NCBI RefSeq assembly: GCF_004104375.1
Contig: NZ_QOVM01000002.1
Location: 1 to 64,000, forward strand
Direction: 5' to 3'
DNA: 64,000 nt
Source: Leeuwenhoekiella aequorea
GTDB lineage: Bacteria > Bacteroidota > Bacteroidia > Flavobacteriales > Flavobacteriaceae
Made by a program: the position numbers and the translations under genes. Of the stretch, positions 8,102 to 18,940 are shown in pieces. Position 1 is the stretch's first letter, and each line of letters begins with the position of its first letter. The notes beneath the pieces are model-generated. The model saw only the letters and a list, made by a program, of their open reading frames with translations, ran no database searches and was not told the origin of the DNA.

Positions 8102-8326
8102 TTACTTTTTACCGAACATCGAATTCATAATACGGTTGATGCCTTTAAAACCAAAGTAAATTGCTAATACCGCGGCAATACCTCCTAATACAAGTACGGG
8201 GATATAAAGTGGATGTTCTTGATTTTTAAAAGCTTGGTATATAAGACCAGGGCCTAAGAACATAAATAATAGCGACATCGCCATTGTTTGTACTCCCTTT
8301 GCTAATGCATCTTTATCTGTTCCCAT
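8102..8326 (-). CDS. Small two-helix membrane protein, DUF6095-like
   Basis: From the ATG at 8326 (MGTDKDALAKG) the product has 74 residues with two hydrophobic helices, about 14-32 and 42-60, and a basic C-terminus. It fits the DUF6095 family of Flavobacteriia, whose function is unknown. The longer frame to 8368 overlaps murQ and is less likely. The ATG follows the murQ stop after a single base, so translation is probably coupled to murQ. A role in muropeptide handling is possible only by association. Confidence 0.75.
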   Translation of the reverse strand: MGTDKDALAKGVQTMAMSLLFMFLGPGLIYQAFKNQEHPLYIPVLVLGGIAAVLAIYFGFKGINRIMNSMFGKK

Positions 8327-8327
8327 T

Positions 8328-9140
8328 TTATTTAATATGATTGGTGACGGCACCTCGTACAGAGCCATATTCTTTTAAAAGTTTTGCAGCTTCCTCATTT
8401 GAGACTTGTAGTTCTGCCTGAATCATACGAATGCCACGATCTACAAGTTTATCATTGCTCAATTGCATATCGACCATTTTATTGCCTTTCACCTTTCCCA
8501 GCTGAATCATAGTTGCTGTAGAAATCATATTCAACACCAGTTTTTGAGCTGTTCCTGCTTTCATTCTACTGCTTCCGGTTACAAATTCTGGTCCTACTAC
8601 CACTTCAACAGGTAGTTGTGCTTCTAAGGAGATAGGACAACTAGCGTTGCAAGTTATGCTTCCGGTAGATATACCATTTTCATTACATTTTTTTAATGCG
8701 TGTAATACATAGGGTGTCGTACCAGACGCCGCAATACCTATTACAATATCATCTTTAGAAATCGCATAATCTTGTAAATCTAACCAGCCTTGAGTGGTGC
8801 TGTCTTCAGCAAATTCTACAGCCTTGCGTATTGCAGTTTCTCCTCCGGCAATTAACCCGATGACTAATTCGTGAGGTACTCCAAAAGTAGGTGGACACTC
8901 AGATGCATCAACAACACCAAGGCGACCACTTGTACCTGCACCCATATAAAAAAGTCTTCCGCCTAACTTTAATTGTTTGACTACTTTTTCAACTAATCGT
9001 TCAATCTGTGGTAAAGCCTTTTCTACTGCGTAGGGTACAGTTTTATCTTCGTTGTTAATAGCCGATAGTAATTCTGAAATAGATTTAGTTTCTAAATCAG
9101 AATGGTTTGAATCTTGTTCGGTTACTTTGGTAAAGCTCAT
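8328..9140 (-). CDS. murQ: N-acetylmuramic acid 6-phosphate etherase
   Basis: This 270-residue SIS-fold enzyme cleaves the D-lactyl ether of MurNAc 6-phosphate to give GlcNAc 6-phosphate and lactate, recycling peptidoglycan sugars in the cytoplasm. The conserved GAGTSGRLGVVDASECPP block spans about residues 67-84 with Glu81, and Glu112 lies in FAEDS; these correspond to the two catalytic acids of the family. The length is a little shorter than E. coli MurQ (298). It is followed by the DUF6095-like gene in an operon. Confidence 0.95.
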   Translation of the reverse strand: MSFTKVTEQDSNHSDLETKSISELLSAINNEDKTVPYAVEKALPQIERLVEKVVKQLKLGGRLFYMGAGTSGRLGVVDASECPPTFGVPHELVIGLIAGGETAIRKAVEFAEDSTTQGWLDLQDYAISKDDIVIGIAASGTTPYVLHALKKCNENGISTGSITCNASCPISLEAQLPVEVVVGPEFVTGSSRMKAGTAQKLVLNMISTATMIQLGKVKGNKMVDMQLSNDKLVDRGIRMIQAELQVSNEEAAKLLKEYGSVRGAVTNHIK

Positions 9141-9191
9141 GGGTACTAATATATGTTGCTATCAATTCTACAGAATCAATAGTTCTCAAAG

Positions 9192-10001
9192 TTATTCAAT
9201 TATTAATTGGTTTGTATAAACTTCACCAATTGCAAAATATCCAAGTGGATAATTAGCTTCATTCGTTTCGTTTGTGACATTACCTCGCACTTCGGTAGGA
9301 GGTGCGGCAAAAGGATTACCAGAGCCGGTACCAGATTGATTTATCACAATACTCATATAATCAAAAAATGGTTTGGTAATACCTATAAGTTCTATATTAA
9401 GCGTGTCTTGCGGCTCTAAATCTTCATAGAAATAGGAAAAGGAAAAACGCTGACCTTTATAAAAAGTATCTTCACTGGTAAGGTATTCACCTTGATCCAG
9501 ATCAAAAAGATAATAATTATCCTGATTGGGTGTATCGGTATAAGTGACAATCACTTCTGTTTCATCGCCAGAAAATAAACTTCCATCTCCCTGCTCCAGA
9601 GATTCTATAGGAACGGCCGTAATGTACCTAGCTGTAGCTGTGTAAATTTCATCATTATAATATACACGAAGAATCATTAAATCTTGTTCAATTTGATCTC
9701 GCGGAATCATCGCACTATAAAAACCATTGCCATTGGATGTAAGTGTATACATTTCAGATGCGCTATCAAGAGTAACTAATGCATCGTCAATAGTAGGAAT
9801 AGTAGATTCAAAAAAACCTGTTGTTAAACTAAGTCTGAGTGAGGCCTCTACGAATGTAGTACTTGCATTGGGAATACGCATTAGGGCATCTACAACAAGT
9901 CGTTCTTCAGTTTGTGGCAAATCAACATCTATTGTTTCCTGACAACTAATAGCGAGAAGCAGAAAAGCACTGGCCAATAAGAATTTTGATATACTTTGCA
10001 T
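9192..10001 (-). CDS. DUF4249 outer-membrane lipoprotein
   Basis: The 269-residue protein starts with a lipoprotein signal ending in LLAISC (Cys20), followed by a beta-rich domain of the DUF4249 family. It overlaps the stop codon of the TonB-dependent receptor by one base (TAATG). DUF4249 proteins are regularly encoded beside TonB receptors in Bacteroidota and may act as surface partners, much as SusD does for SusC, although this has not been shown for the family. The substrate is unknown. Confidence 0.85.
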   Translation of the reverse strand: MQSISKFLLASAFLLLAISCQETIDVDLPQTEERLVVDALMRIPNASTTFVEASLRLSLTTGFFESTIPTIDDALVTLDSASEMYTLTSNGNGFYSAMIPRDQIEQDLMILRVYYNDEIYTATARYITAVPIESLEQGDGSLFSGDETEVIVTYTDTPNQDNYYLFDLDQGEYLTSEDTFYKGQRFSFSYFYEDLEPQDTLNIELIGITKPFFDYMSIVINQSGTGSGNPFAAPPTEVRGNVTNETNEANYPLGYFAIGEVYTNQLIIE

Positions 10002-12367
10002 TAAAATTTAAAATTATAAGTTACTGATGGTAGTATCCCGAATATCGAAGTCTTTACAGCTTCATTGACTCCGGTGTCTTCATTTTGTCTAAAATTTATC
10101 GATGCAGCATTCATACGGTTATACACATTATAAATACTGAAAACCCACTCTCCTTTAACGCGACGCTCACTATTTTTTGATGGTGTAAGTGTAGCTGAAA
10201 TATCTAACCGATTATAAGCGGGTAAGCGCTCCTGATTACGCATACCGTAATTTGAAGTGATTAGATCTTGAAACTGAGACTGACTCACCGGATAATTTGT
10301 AGGTTGGCCCGTTTGATAAATGAAATTTGCATTAAAATTCCATTTTTTACTTGCTTTATAATTTATATAAGCGCTTATATCGTGTGTTTTATCATAAGCT
10401 GAAGCATACCAATCCCCGTTATTTATACCTAATTCTCCAGGCATTTGTCCGGGTGTTTGTTGCTCACTTCTAGATAGCGTATACGCTAACCATCCTGAGA
10501 AGTCACCAGAATTTTTACGTGCTAAAAACTCAAGTCCATAAGCACGGGCTTTACCTACCAGTACTTCACCTTCAATTGCATCATTTGCAATAAGTTGCGC
10601 GCCGTTGCGATAGTCAAGTCGGTTTTGCACATCTTTATAAAAAGCTTCAGTCTCTAAAGAATAATCTCCGTCTGCGAGTTCTTTGAAATATCCTACAGCA
10701 TATTGATCTAATAATTGCGGCTTTAAATAGGGGCCGCTCGGAGCATAAACATCTAGTGGAGTAGGGGCGTTAGTATTTGAAATGAGATGTAAATATTGTG
10801 CCATCCTATTATAACTAGCCTTTATTGAGCTTGTGTTGTTTAAAACATAAGATAGCGATGCTCTGGGTTCTAGATTTGTAAATGTTGCCAATGTACCGGT
10901 GTTGCGATCTACTTCAGACGGCACTGCTGGTTGGTAAATTTTTAAATTTTCGTCATAAGTCAACGGATTATCATTGAGATATCTATTAAACTCGTCTTGA
11001 CCCAATCTAGTAAAATGGCTAACTCGCAAGCCATATCTTAAAGTTAGTTTTTCAGAAATATCTTGTTCTGCCTCTAAATATGCCGAAAATTCATTGGCAA
11101 ATTTATGAGTGAGTTGAGAAGCTACAATTCCAGAATCATCACGATTGGGTTCAATTGTAGCGGGATTAAAGCGGTAATAAATATTATTTAGGCCATAACT
11201 CAATTTCAGTTTGTTACTTATATAATGCTGAAGATCGTATTTGAGATTAAAATTGCGTATTCCGGAGTCATATTGAAAACCGACAAAATCCAATTCTAAA
11301 CCATAATAGTAATCAGAATATATAAGAGATAGATTAGAAAATAATTTATCTGAAAATATATGGTTCCATCTCAAATTTACAGTCGCATTTCCATATATGT
11401 TCACAAAGCTTTCGCTTACGCTAAACAAATCTCTTCCAAAATAACCTGATAAGTAAAAATTGTTAGCATCATCTAATTTGTAATTAAATTTTGCATTCAA
11501 ATCATAGAAATAAGCTTTGTTATCCAGATCAAACAACGGTAAAAACAAATGCGCATAAGACGCTCTACCGCCTATTAAGAATGCCGATTTACCTTTCTGA
11601 ATAGGTCCTTCTACTAAAAGCCTGCTTGCTACGGCGCCTATGCCACCATTGGCGTGAAACTCTTTACTGTTTCCTTCTTTTTGATAAATATCTAATACCG
11701 AAGATACCCGTCCACCATACTTTGCAGGAATACCACCTTTGTATAATTTCAGATCTTTGATGGCATCCGGATTAAAAACAGAGAAAAAACCAAATAAATG
11801 GGATGAGTTAAATATAATAGCCTCATCCAGCAAAATTAAATTTTGATCTGCTGCGCCGCCTCGCACATTAAAGCCACTAGCACCTTCCCCAGCGCTGGTT
11901 ACACCGGGTAATAATAAAATTGATTTGATTACATCTGCTTCCCCAAAAGCAACCGGAATTTGTTTTATAGTCGAAGCGGTAAGTGCATTAACGCTCATTT
12001 GAGGTTTTCTGATGCTTAGTTTTTCGATGTTCTCTTCGATTATAACTTCGTCTAAAGCTTCGGTTGATTCTTCTAAGCTAAAATTCAGTTTTGTATTTTG
12101 GGTAAGATTTAGTTTTTGAGTAATGGGATCAAAGCCCAAAAAACTTATTTGAATATCATACGTACCTTCTGGAAGTGTAATAGAGTAAAAGCCATACTCA
12201 TTAGTAACTGCTCCGGTATTTAATTGAGGAACGAGGATATTAACACCTATAAGGGTTTCATTTGATGATGCTGCAGAAACAATACCACTAAACGTGTATT
12301 TATTTTGACTTAATCCGGCGTGTGCTATTCCAATGATGAAGAATAGAATGAGATAGTTCTTAATCAA
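10001..12367 (-). CDS. TonB-dependent outer-membrane receptor with carboxypeptidase-like N-domain
   Basis: The 788-residue receptor begins with a signal peptide (cleavage about residue 20, after GLSQ). A carboxypeptidase-regulatory-like beta-sandwich follows (about 25-110), then a plug domain with GFNVRGGAADQNLILLD and KLYKGGIPAKYGGR, and a C-terminal beta-barrel ending in aromatic YNFKF. It should import a bulky substrate across the outer membrane with TonB energy. The start codon appears to be TTG: an in-frame TGA lies four codons upstream and there is no ATG before the signal peptide. It is co-transcribed with the DUF4249 lipoprotein. The carboxypeptidase-domain plus DUF4249 setting is unlike classical siderophore receptors, but specificity cannot be called. 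Confidence 0.92.
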   Translation of the reverse strand: MIKNYLILFFIIGIAHAGLSQNKYTFSGIVSAASSNETLIGVNILVPQLNTGAVTNEYGFYSITLPEGTYDIQISFLGFDPITQKLNLTQNTKLNFSLEESTEALDEVIIEENIEKLSIRKPQMSVNALTASTIKQIPVAFGEADVIKSILLLPGVTSAGEGASGFNVRGGAADQNLILLDEAIIFNSSHLFGFFSVFNPDAIKDLKLYKGGIPAKYGGRVSSVLDIYQKEGNSKEFHANGGIGAVASRLLVEGPIQKGKSAFLIGGRASYAHLFLPLFDLDNKAYFYDLNAKFNYKLDDANNFYLSGYFGRDLFSVSESFVNIYGNATVNLRWNHIFSDKLFSNLSLIYSDYYYGLELDFVGFQYDSGIRNFNLKYDLQHYISNKLKLSYGLNNIYYRFNPATIEPNRDDSGIVASQLTHKFANEFSAYLEAEQDISEKLTLRYGLRVSHFTRLGQDEFNRYLNDNPLTYDENLKIYQPAVPSEVDRNTGTLATFTNLEPRASLSYVLNNTSSIKASYNRMAQYLHLISNTNAPTPLDVYAPSGPYLKPQLLDQYAVGYFKELADGDYSLETEAFYKDVQNRLDYRNGAQLIANDAIEGEVLVGKARAYGLEFLARKNSGDFSGWLAYTLSRSEQQTPGQMPGELGINNGDWYASAYDKTHDISAYINYKASKKWNFNANFIYQTGQPTNYPVSQSQFQDLITSNYGMRNQERLPAYNRLDISATLTPSKNSERRVKGEWVFSIYNVYNRMNAASINFRQNEDTGVNEAVKTSIFGILPSVTYNFKF

Positions 12368-12451
12368 TTTTTTATTTCAAAATTAGTTGACTTTACTCTT
12401 TAAATCACAAATTGACTCGTAAGATTTCTATGGGTAGTATTTCAAACAAAA

Positions 12452-12486
12452 AAAATGGGTTTTGAAAGAATTTCAAAACCCATTTT
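12452..12486. terminator. Terminator between icd and the TonB receptor
   Basis: AAAATGGGTTTTGAAA and TTTCAAAACCCATTTT form a perfect 16-base-pair stem around a three-base loop. It ends the minus-strand isocitrate dehydrogenase transcript. Confidence 0.8.
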
Positions 12487-12505
12487 ACAGTTATAAAAAA
12501 TGCAA

Positions 12506-14758
<2,253 letters not shown>

Positions 14759-14841
14759 TTAGGATCACTTCATTTTCCAAGGAGATAATCCAGTATAAAT
14801 TATATAAAATCTAAAATTGATTTTACTATTTTTTCAGTTTG

Positions 14842-14849
14842 CAAATATA
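14842..14849 (-). promoter_or_regulatory. Candidate -7 element for icd
   Basis: The minus strand reads TATATTTG, an exact TAnnTTTG, about 110 bases upstream of the icd ATG. No TTG is seen at the standard -33 spacing. It lies downstream of the hairpin at 14941-14976, which suggests that icd is transcribed separately from the candidate RNA upstream. Confidence 0.45.
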
Positions 14850-14940
14850 GAATTTTAAAGCACATTTTAACACTTAAATTGTTGTTAATGCTATTGATAT
14901 AAGGTATGTAACAGTGCATAACTACGCGATGGCAATAAAA

Positions 14941-14976
14941 AAGCTCTATTAAGATTTAATAATCTTAATAGAGCTT
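14941..14976 (-). terminator. Terminator of the candidate RNA
   Basis: AAGCTCTATTAAGATT and its exact complement form a 16-base-pair stem with a four-base loop. On the minus strand it is followed by TTTTTTATTGCC, so it stops minus-strand transcripts that begin in the intergenic stretch. Confidence 0.8.
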
Positions 14977-15130
14977 CAAATGGCTTGATTTTTTACCGGT
15001 GAACCCTTTAAGTTCTTTAGTAAGAATATTAGTACTTACACCGTAAATCAATACATAGGGATTAGTCATTTAATCCCGTCCTCTACATTTATGAAATTTA
15101 AAAATTCTGAACACGTGTTGTGCTTCATAA
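14941..15130 (-). ncRNA. Candidate structured non-coding RNA with terminator
   Basis: This part of a 616-base gene-free stretch (14732-15347) folds well when read on the minus strand. In order there is a TTATGAA/TTCATAA stem (15130-15089), a GGGATTA/TAATCCC hairpin (15077-15058) and a TTACGGTG/CACCGGTAA closing stem (15046-14993) that encloses two small hairpins. A perfect 16-base-pair hairpin (14976-14941) with a following T-run ends it. No reading frame of note covers it. The length is in the range of 6S-type RNAs, and the 6S-Flavo family is one candidate, but I cannot match its consensus from memory. A leader of icd is the alternative; the -7 element nearer icd argues against it. Confidence 0.45.
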
Positions 15131-15261
15131 CTGTATAGGCAACAAATAATACTTTTCAGAATAAATAAAAGTATTACTAAACTTTTGATATACTAATTTA
15201 CTAAATTATTTGAAAACGATGTAGTTTTTTCAACTATTTAGTTTTAAACATCTTATAAACA

Positions 15262-15289
15262 AAGCTTATTAACTTTTGTTAATAAGCTT
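15262..15289 (-). terminator. Second hairpin downstream of rplS
   Basis: AAGCTTATTAAC and GTTAATAAGCTT form a perfect 12-base-pair stem around TTTT. It lies nine bases beyond the main rplS terminator in the direction of transcription and is followed by a weaker T-rich tail. It may be a back-up terminator or a 3'-end stabiliser. Confidence 0.5.
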
Positions 15290-15297
15290 ATACATAA

Positions 15298-15325
15298 AAA
15301 ATGCCTCTATTTCTAGAGGCATTTT
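15298..15325 (-). terminator. Terminator of rplS
   Basis: AAAATGCCTCTA and TAGAGGCATTTT form a perfect 12-base-pair stem around a four-base loop. It is followed on the minus strand by a T-run, 22 bases after the rplS stop. Confidence 0.85.
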
Positions 15326-15347
15326 AAATACTATACGTAGTAAAGAA

Positions 15348-15698
15348 TTATTTTCTAACTTCTTTAATTCTAGCTTTCTTACCAGTAAGACCTCTAAAGT
15401 AATAGATACGAGATCTACGTACTTTACCTTGTTTGTTAACTTCAATTTTTTGAAGAGCAGGTAGGTTTATTGGGAATATACGTTCTACACCTACAGTACC
15501 AGACATTTTTCTGATTGTAAATGTACGTGTTGCACCTGTACCGCGTACCTGTATAACAACACCTCTAAAGAACTGAGTACGTTTCTTTTCACCTTCACGA
15601 ATTTCGTAATAAACAGTGATAGTGTCTCCAGCACCAAATTCTGGGAATTCTTTTTTCTCTACAAATTCGTTTTGTACAAAACTGATTAAATCTTCCAT
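15348..15698 (-). CDS. rplS: 50S ribosomal protein L19
   Basis: The 116-residue protein matches L19 over its whole length: FPEFGAGDTITVYYEIREG, FRGVVIQVRGTGATRTFTIRK, the ERIFPINLP segment and RRSRIYYFRGLTGKKARI. It sits at the interface of the ribosomal subunits. The gene follows trmD in the same direction, as in many bacteria, but has its own consensus promoter and two downstream hairpins. Confidence 0.98.
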   Translation of the reverse strand: MEDLISFVQNEFVEKKEFPEFGAGDTITVYYEIREGEKKRTQFFRGVVIQVRGTGATRTFTIRKMSGTVGVERIFPINLPALQKIEVNKQGKVRRSRIYYFRGLTGKKARIKEVRK

Positions 15699-15768
15699 TT
15701 TTGAGATTTTTTAAATTTTATAAAAGCAACATTCACGTATATCGCCAGAGGTTATTCTTAACAGGCTG

Positions 15769-15798
15769 CAAATTTAGGATTATTTTTAAATCTAACAA
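15769..15798 (-). promoter_or_regulatory. Bacteroidota-type promoter of rplS
   Basis: On the minus strand TTG (15798-15796) and TAAATTTG (15776-15769) are separated by 19 bases, the exact consensus spacing. It lies in the gap between trmD and rplS, about 70 bases before the rplS ATG, so rplS can be transcribed independently of trmD. Confidence 0.75.
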
Positions 15799-15830
15799 TC
15801 CATTAATTTTATTTTTTTTACAAATAGAAC

Positions 15831-16508
15831 TTAATCTTTTAAAAGATCGGGTCTTCGCTTAAGTGTGTGTTTGTAAGCTTGTTCTTCTCGCCAACTTTCT
15901 ATTTTTGGCGTATTCCCAGAAGTTAAAATTTCGGGGACTTTCCATCCTTTGTATTCAGCAGGTCGTGTGTAAACCGGCGGTGCAAGTAAATCATCTTGAA
16001 AAGAATCTGTTAATGCCGATGTTTCATTACCCAAAACCCCGGGTATAAGCCGTATTACAGCATCACATAAAATTAATGCTCCTAATTCGCCACCACTAAG
16101 AACATAATCTCCTATAGAAATTTCACGGGTTATAAAATGATCTCTTACACGCTGATCTACACCTTTATAATGACCACATAATATGATTATATTATTAAGT
16201 AAAGACACTTGATTAGCGATACTTTGATTTAAAGTCTCGCCATCTGGAGTCATATATATGATCTCATCATAGTCGCGCTCTTCTTTAAGTGCAGAAATAC
16301 ACTTATCGATAGGTTCTACCATCATAACCATACCGGCTCCACCACCAAATTGATAATCATCAATTTGCTTGTAGGAACTATCTGTATAATCTCTCAAATT
16401 GTGAAAATGTACTTCAACAAGTCCTTTAGATATTGACCGTTGCATAATAGAGGCTTCAAACGGACTCTTTAGAAGATCAGGGACAACAGTGATAATATCT
16501 ATGCGCAT
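15831..16508 (-). CDS. trmD: tRNA (guanine-37-N1)-methyltransferase
   Basis: The 225-residue SPOUT-class enzyme methylates G37 next to the anticodon with SAM and prevents frameshifting. The start [13 protein letters not shown], the [15 protein letters not shown] block, the knot region [15 protein letters not shown] and the [14 protein letters not shown] block are all intact. Its neighbour rplS is a common partner. The ATG at 16508 is the only sensible start. Confidence 0.97.
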   Translation of the reverse strand: MRIDIITVVPDLLKSPFEASIMQRSISKGLVEVHFHNLRDYTDSSYKQIDDYQFGGGAGMVMMVEPIDKCISALKEERDYDEIIYMTPDGETLNQSIANQVSLLNNIIILCGHYKGVDQRVRDHFITREISIGDYVLSGGELGALILCDAVIRLIPGVLGNETSALTDSFQDDLLAPPVYTRPAEYKGWKVPEILTSGNTPKIESWREEQAYKHTLKRRPDLLKD

Positions 16509-16559
16509 TTTAGGAAAATAACTTAATGAATAAACACAATTTGTGAATCACCAAAAGTA

Positions 16560-17171
16560 CTATTTTTTAGGGCTTTTGAGTGCTTTATTGCGTTCGTCCT
16601 GAAGCATACGACCCATTTTTTGCTCTTTTTCTAAAGCTTTTTTGCGATATTCATCGTATTCGATTTCAGTTTCATTTAATTTTTTCTGCGCTTCCTGCGT
16701 ATGTGCATTACTACCTTTATACTTGTAGATAAATAAAACAAGTCCTAATGCTAATACCCCTACAATAGCCCACATCATTGTCATATAGCCTACTTTACTC
16801 ATTGGTATCCCAAAAAAGTTAATTGAGTCTTTCTCATCTATAGTCGAAGAAAGCGTATTCTTAGTTTCAGCTAATGAATCATTTAATTCTTTGACAGATG
16901 ATTGTTTAGAATCTATTTCTTGCTGAAGGGTATTTATTGTTTGTTTTAAACTTGATATACTATCAACAGTATTTTGCTGAAGTTTTAAATATAAGTTCTT
17001 CTTAATATTTTTGTATTCTTCCCAGCTGTTTGAGTTCTCAAATAAATCTGTAAACTGCTGGTTAATTGTATTGATTTTAGGCTCTTCGCTAGGTACATTA
17101 TCTACTTCCTGAGCACTCACTCCTGTGAGTGTAAATAATGTAATTATGAGGCTAATTTTAAATGTATTCAT
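16560..17171 (-). CDS. Secreted/membrane coiled-coil protein of unknown function
   Basis: From the ATG at 17171 the protein has 203 residues: a signal peptide (MNTFKISL to VSAQ), a long helical region with heptad-like leucines (about 45-110), one transmembrane helix near 125-145 and a charged C-terminal coiled coil rich in Lys and Glu. I do not recognise a catalytic domain. Homologues beside trmD may carry a wrong tRNA methyltransferase label, since nothing here resembles TrmD. The frame extends to 17240, but a TATTTTTG element at 17238-17245 supports the ATG at 17171. Confidence 0.7.
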   Translation of the reverse strand: MNTFKISLIITLFTLTGVSAQEVDNVPSEEPKINTINQQFTDLFENSNSWEEYKNIKKNLYLKLQQNTVDSISSLKQTINTLQQEIDSKQSSVKELNDSLAETKNTLSSTIDEKDSINFFGIPMSKVGYMTMMWAIVGVLALGLVLFIYKYKGSNAHTQEAQKKLNETEIEYDEYRKKALEKEQKMGRMLQDERNKALKSPKK

Positions 17172-17237
17172 TTCTGGTTTGACGTTTTTCTGTTTCTGGG
17201 AAAACGAGATGCTTTCCGTATTAGTATAATTAGTACG

Positions 17238-17245
17238 CAAAAATA
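17238..17245 (-). promoter_or_regulatory. Candidate -7 element for the coiled-coil protein gene
   Basis: The minus strand reads TATTTTTG, an exact TAnnTTTG, about 67 bases upstream of the ATG at 17171. No TTG is found at the -33 distance. Confidence 0.4.
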
Positions 17246-17359
17246 ATCAATTCCCTTTCTAATGATCTATTTGTCATAATTAAATCATTATAATTTCAAC
17301 TCCTAAAATTTAGCATTCATTCCTACTAAATTTTTCAGAAATCATGTAAAGTATAGTGC

Positions 17360-17396
17360 AAAAAAAAAGCCCTTCTAATTTGAAGGGCTTTTTTTT
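17360..17396. terminator. Terminator downstream of the Do-like protease
   Basis: AAGCCCTTC and GAAGGGCTT form the core stem, extended by eight A/T pairs on each side and ending in a T-run on both strands. It stops the minus-strand protease transcript. Confidence 0.85.
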
Positions 17397-17410
17397 AATT
17401 CAGAAAAATT

Positions 17411-18808
17411 TTATTGAAAAATAATCTGCTTTTTTTCTCCGCCTTTGCTTGCAAAACTTATGCTTATAGGCTCGTTAGAAGCTTTAGACGAAACAATTCG
17501 TTTAACATCATCCACAGATTTTACTTTTTGATCATCAATGGCAGTTATAACGATGCCACTAAGGTCATATCTTTTTAATTGATCATTTGTCGCTTGTGCT
17601 ATCACGACTCCATTCTGGGCTCCATAATCCTTTAGAAGTTCTTTTGAAATCTCACGAACTTCAAGACCTGGCTTTTCAATAATATAAGAGGAGTATTTAA
17701 GTAACTTAACAGAAGTGGTTTTTTTATCATCTCCTCGTATATAAGTTACTTCAACCACATCATTAGGTCGTTTTGATCCCAAATAACCAGAAAGATCAGC
17801 AAATTTTCTAATAGCTACATTATCAATATTGACAATTACATCCCCTTTTTTTAGTCCGGCTTTTTCGGCTCCTCCTTCAGGTTCAACAGAATCGATATAA
17901 AAACCTTCAACGGCATCAATATCATATTCCTTTGCATAGTTAGAATTCATACTACCTCCAGAAACTCCAAGAATACCACGTTGTACATCGCCGTATTCCA
18001 TAATATCCTCTACAATCTTACGCGCATTATTAGAAGGTACTGCAAATGCATAGCCCACATAACTACCAGTCTGCGAAGTAATCGCGGTGTTGATCCCAAT
18101 TAATTCTCCATTAATATTTACAAGAGCGCCACCGCTATTTCCAGGATTAATCGCCGCATCTGTTTGAATAAACGATTGGTTATTTCCATCTAATTCATTA
18201 AAATCACGAGCTTTTGCTGAAATTATCCCAGCGGTAACAGTACTGGTAAGGTTAAACGGATTTCCTACCGCTAGAGCCCATTCACCAATACGTACATTAT
18301 CAGAATTTCCAAACGGCAGGTAAGGTAATTCACCATCTGAGTCGATTTTAATCAATGCGATATCTGCTTTTGGATCAGTTCCTACCACTTCAGCTTTATA
18401 AGTTCGATTATCATTTAAAGAAACTTCAAGTTCTGTGGCACCATCAATAACATGATTATTAGTAACGATATATCCATCTGCAGAAATAATTACACCGCTG
18501 CCGGCTCCAACTAATCCTTTTCTAATTTCCCCACCCCCATAAAATAGATCCTGTAAACTACGAGGTTGTCTCGATACCTGCACATTCTTGACGTGAACCA
18601 CTGCGTGAACGGTACGATCTGCCGCTTCGGTAAAATCGGCATTTGTACTAGTAATAGGAGTACCATTAAAACTAACGGGACTAAATTTTGATTCTGAAGC
18701 TAAAGTTGTGATCTCACTTCCAGTTTCTTCCTCTAGGAATTTATACGCTCCAAGAGTAATACCACCACCTAGGATGGCAACAAACAATAGGCTTGCAAAT
18801 TTTTTCAT
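17411..18808 (-). CDS. Do/DegQ-like periplasmic serine protease
   Basis: The 465-residue protein has an N-terminal membrane anchor or signal (residues 3-22), a trypsin-like domain with His119 (NNHV), Asp149 (KADIAL) and Ser225 (PGNSGGAL), and two PDZ domains (about 275-360 and 380-465). It should degrade or refold damaged envelope proteins in the periplasm. All three catalytic residues are present. It is a single gene with its own terminator; DegP versus DegQ cannot be decided. Confidence 0.95.
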   Translation of the reverse strand: MKKFASLLFVAILGGGITLGAYKFLEEETGSEITTLASESKFSPVSFNGTPITSTNADFTEAADRTVHAVVHVKNVQVSRQPRSLQDLFYGGGEIRKGLVGAGSGVIISADGYIVTNNHVIDGATELEVSLNDNRTYKAEVVGTDPKADIALIKIDSDGELPYLPFGNSDNVRIGEWALAVGNPFNLTSTVTAGIISAKARDFNELDGNNQSFIQTDAAINPGNSGGALVNINGELIGINTAITSQTGSYVGYAFAVPSNNARKIVEDIMEYGDVQRGILGVSGGSMNSNYAKEYDIDAVEGFYIDSVEPEGGAEKAGLKKGDVIVNIDNVAIRKFADLSGYLGSKRPNDVVEVTYIRGDDKKTTSVKLLKYSSYIIEKPGLEVREISKELLKDYGAQNGVVIAQATNDQLKRYDLSGIVITAIDDQKVKSVDDVKRIVSSKASNEPISISFASKGGEKKQIIFQ

Positions 18809-18909
18809 AAATAGTTTTCTTTTTATATAACAAATTAAATACGACCGTCAATAATGGGTGTTGCAGTATTTAACTAGTCTTTAACAAGCATTAGAATTCT
18901 TGCTTTATG

Positions 18910-18917
18910 TATTTTTG
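18910..18917 (+). promoter_or_regulatory. Candidate -7 element for the dapF operon
   Basis: TATTTTTG is an exact TAnnTTTG 23 bases before the dapF ATG. A clear TTG at -33 is missing (TTA is present near the expected place). Confidence 0.45.
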
Positions 18918-18940
18918 CCTGCTTATTCAAAATACTTAAA

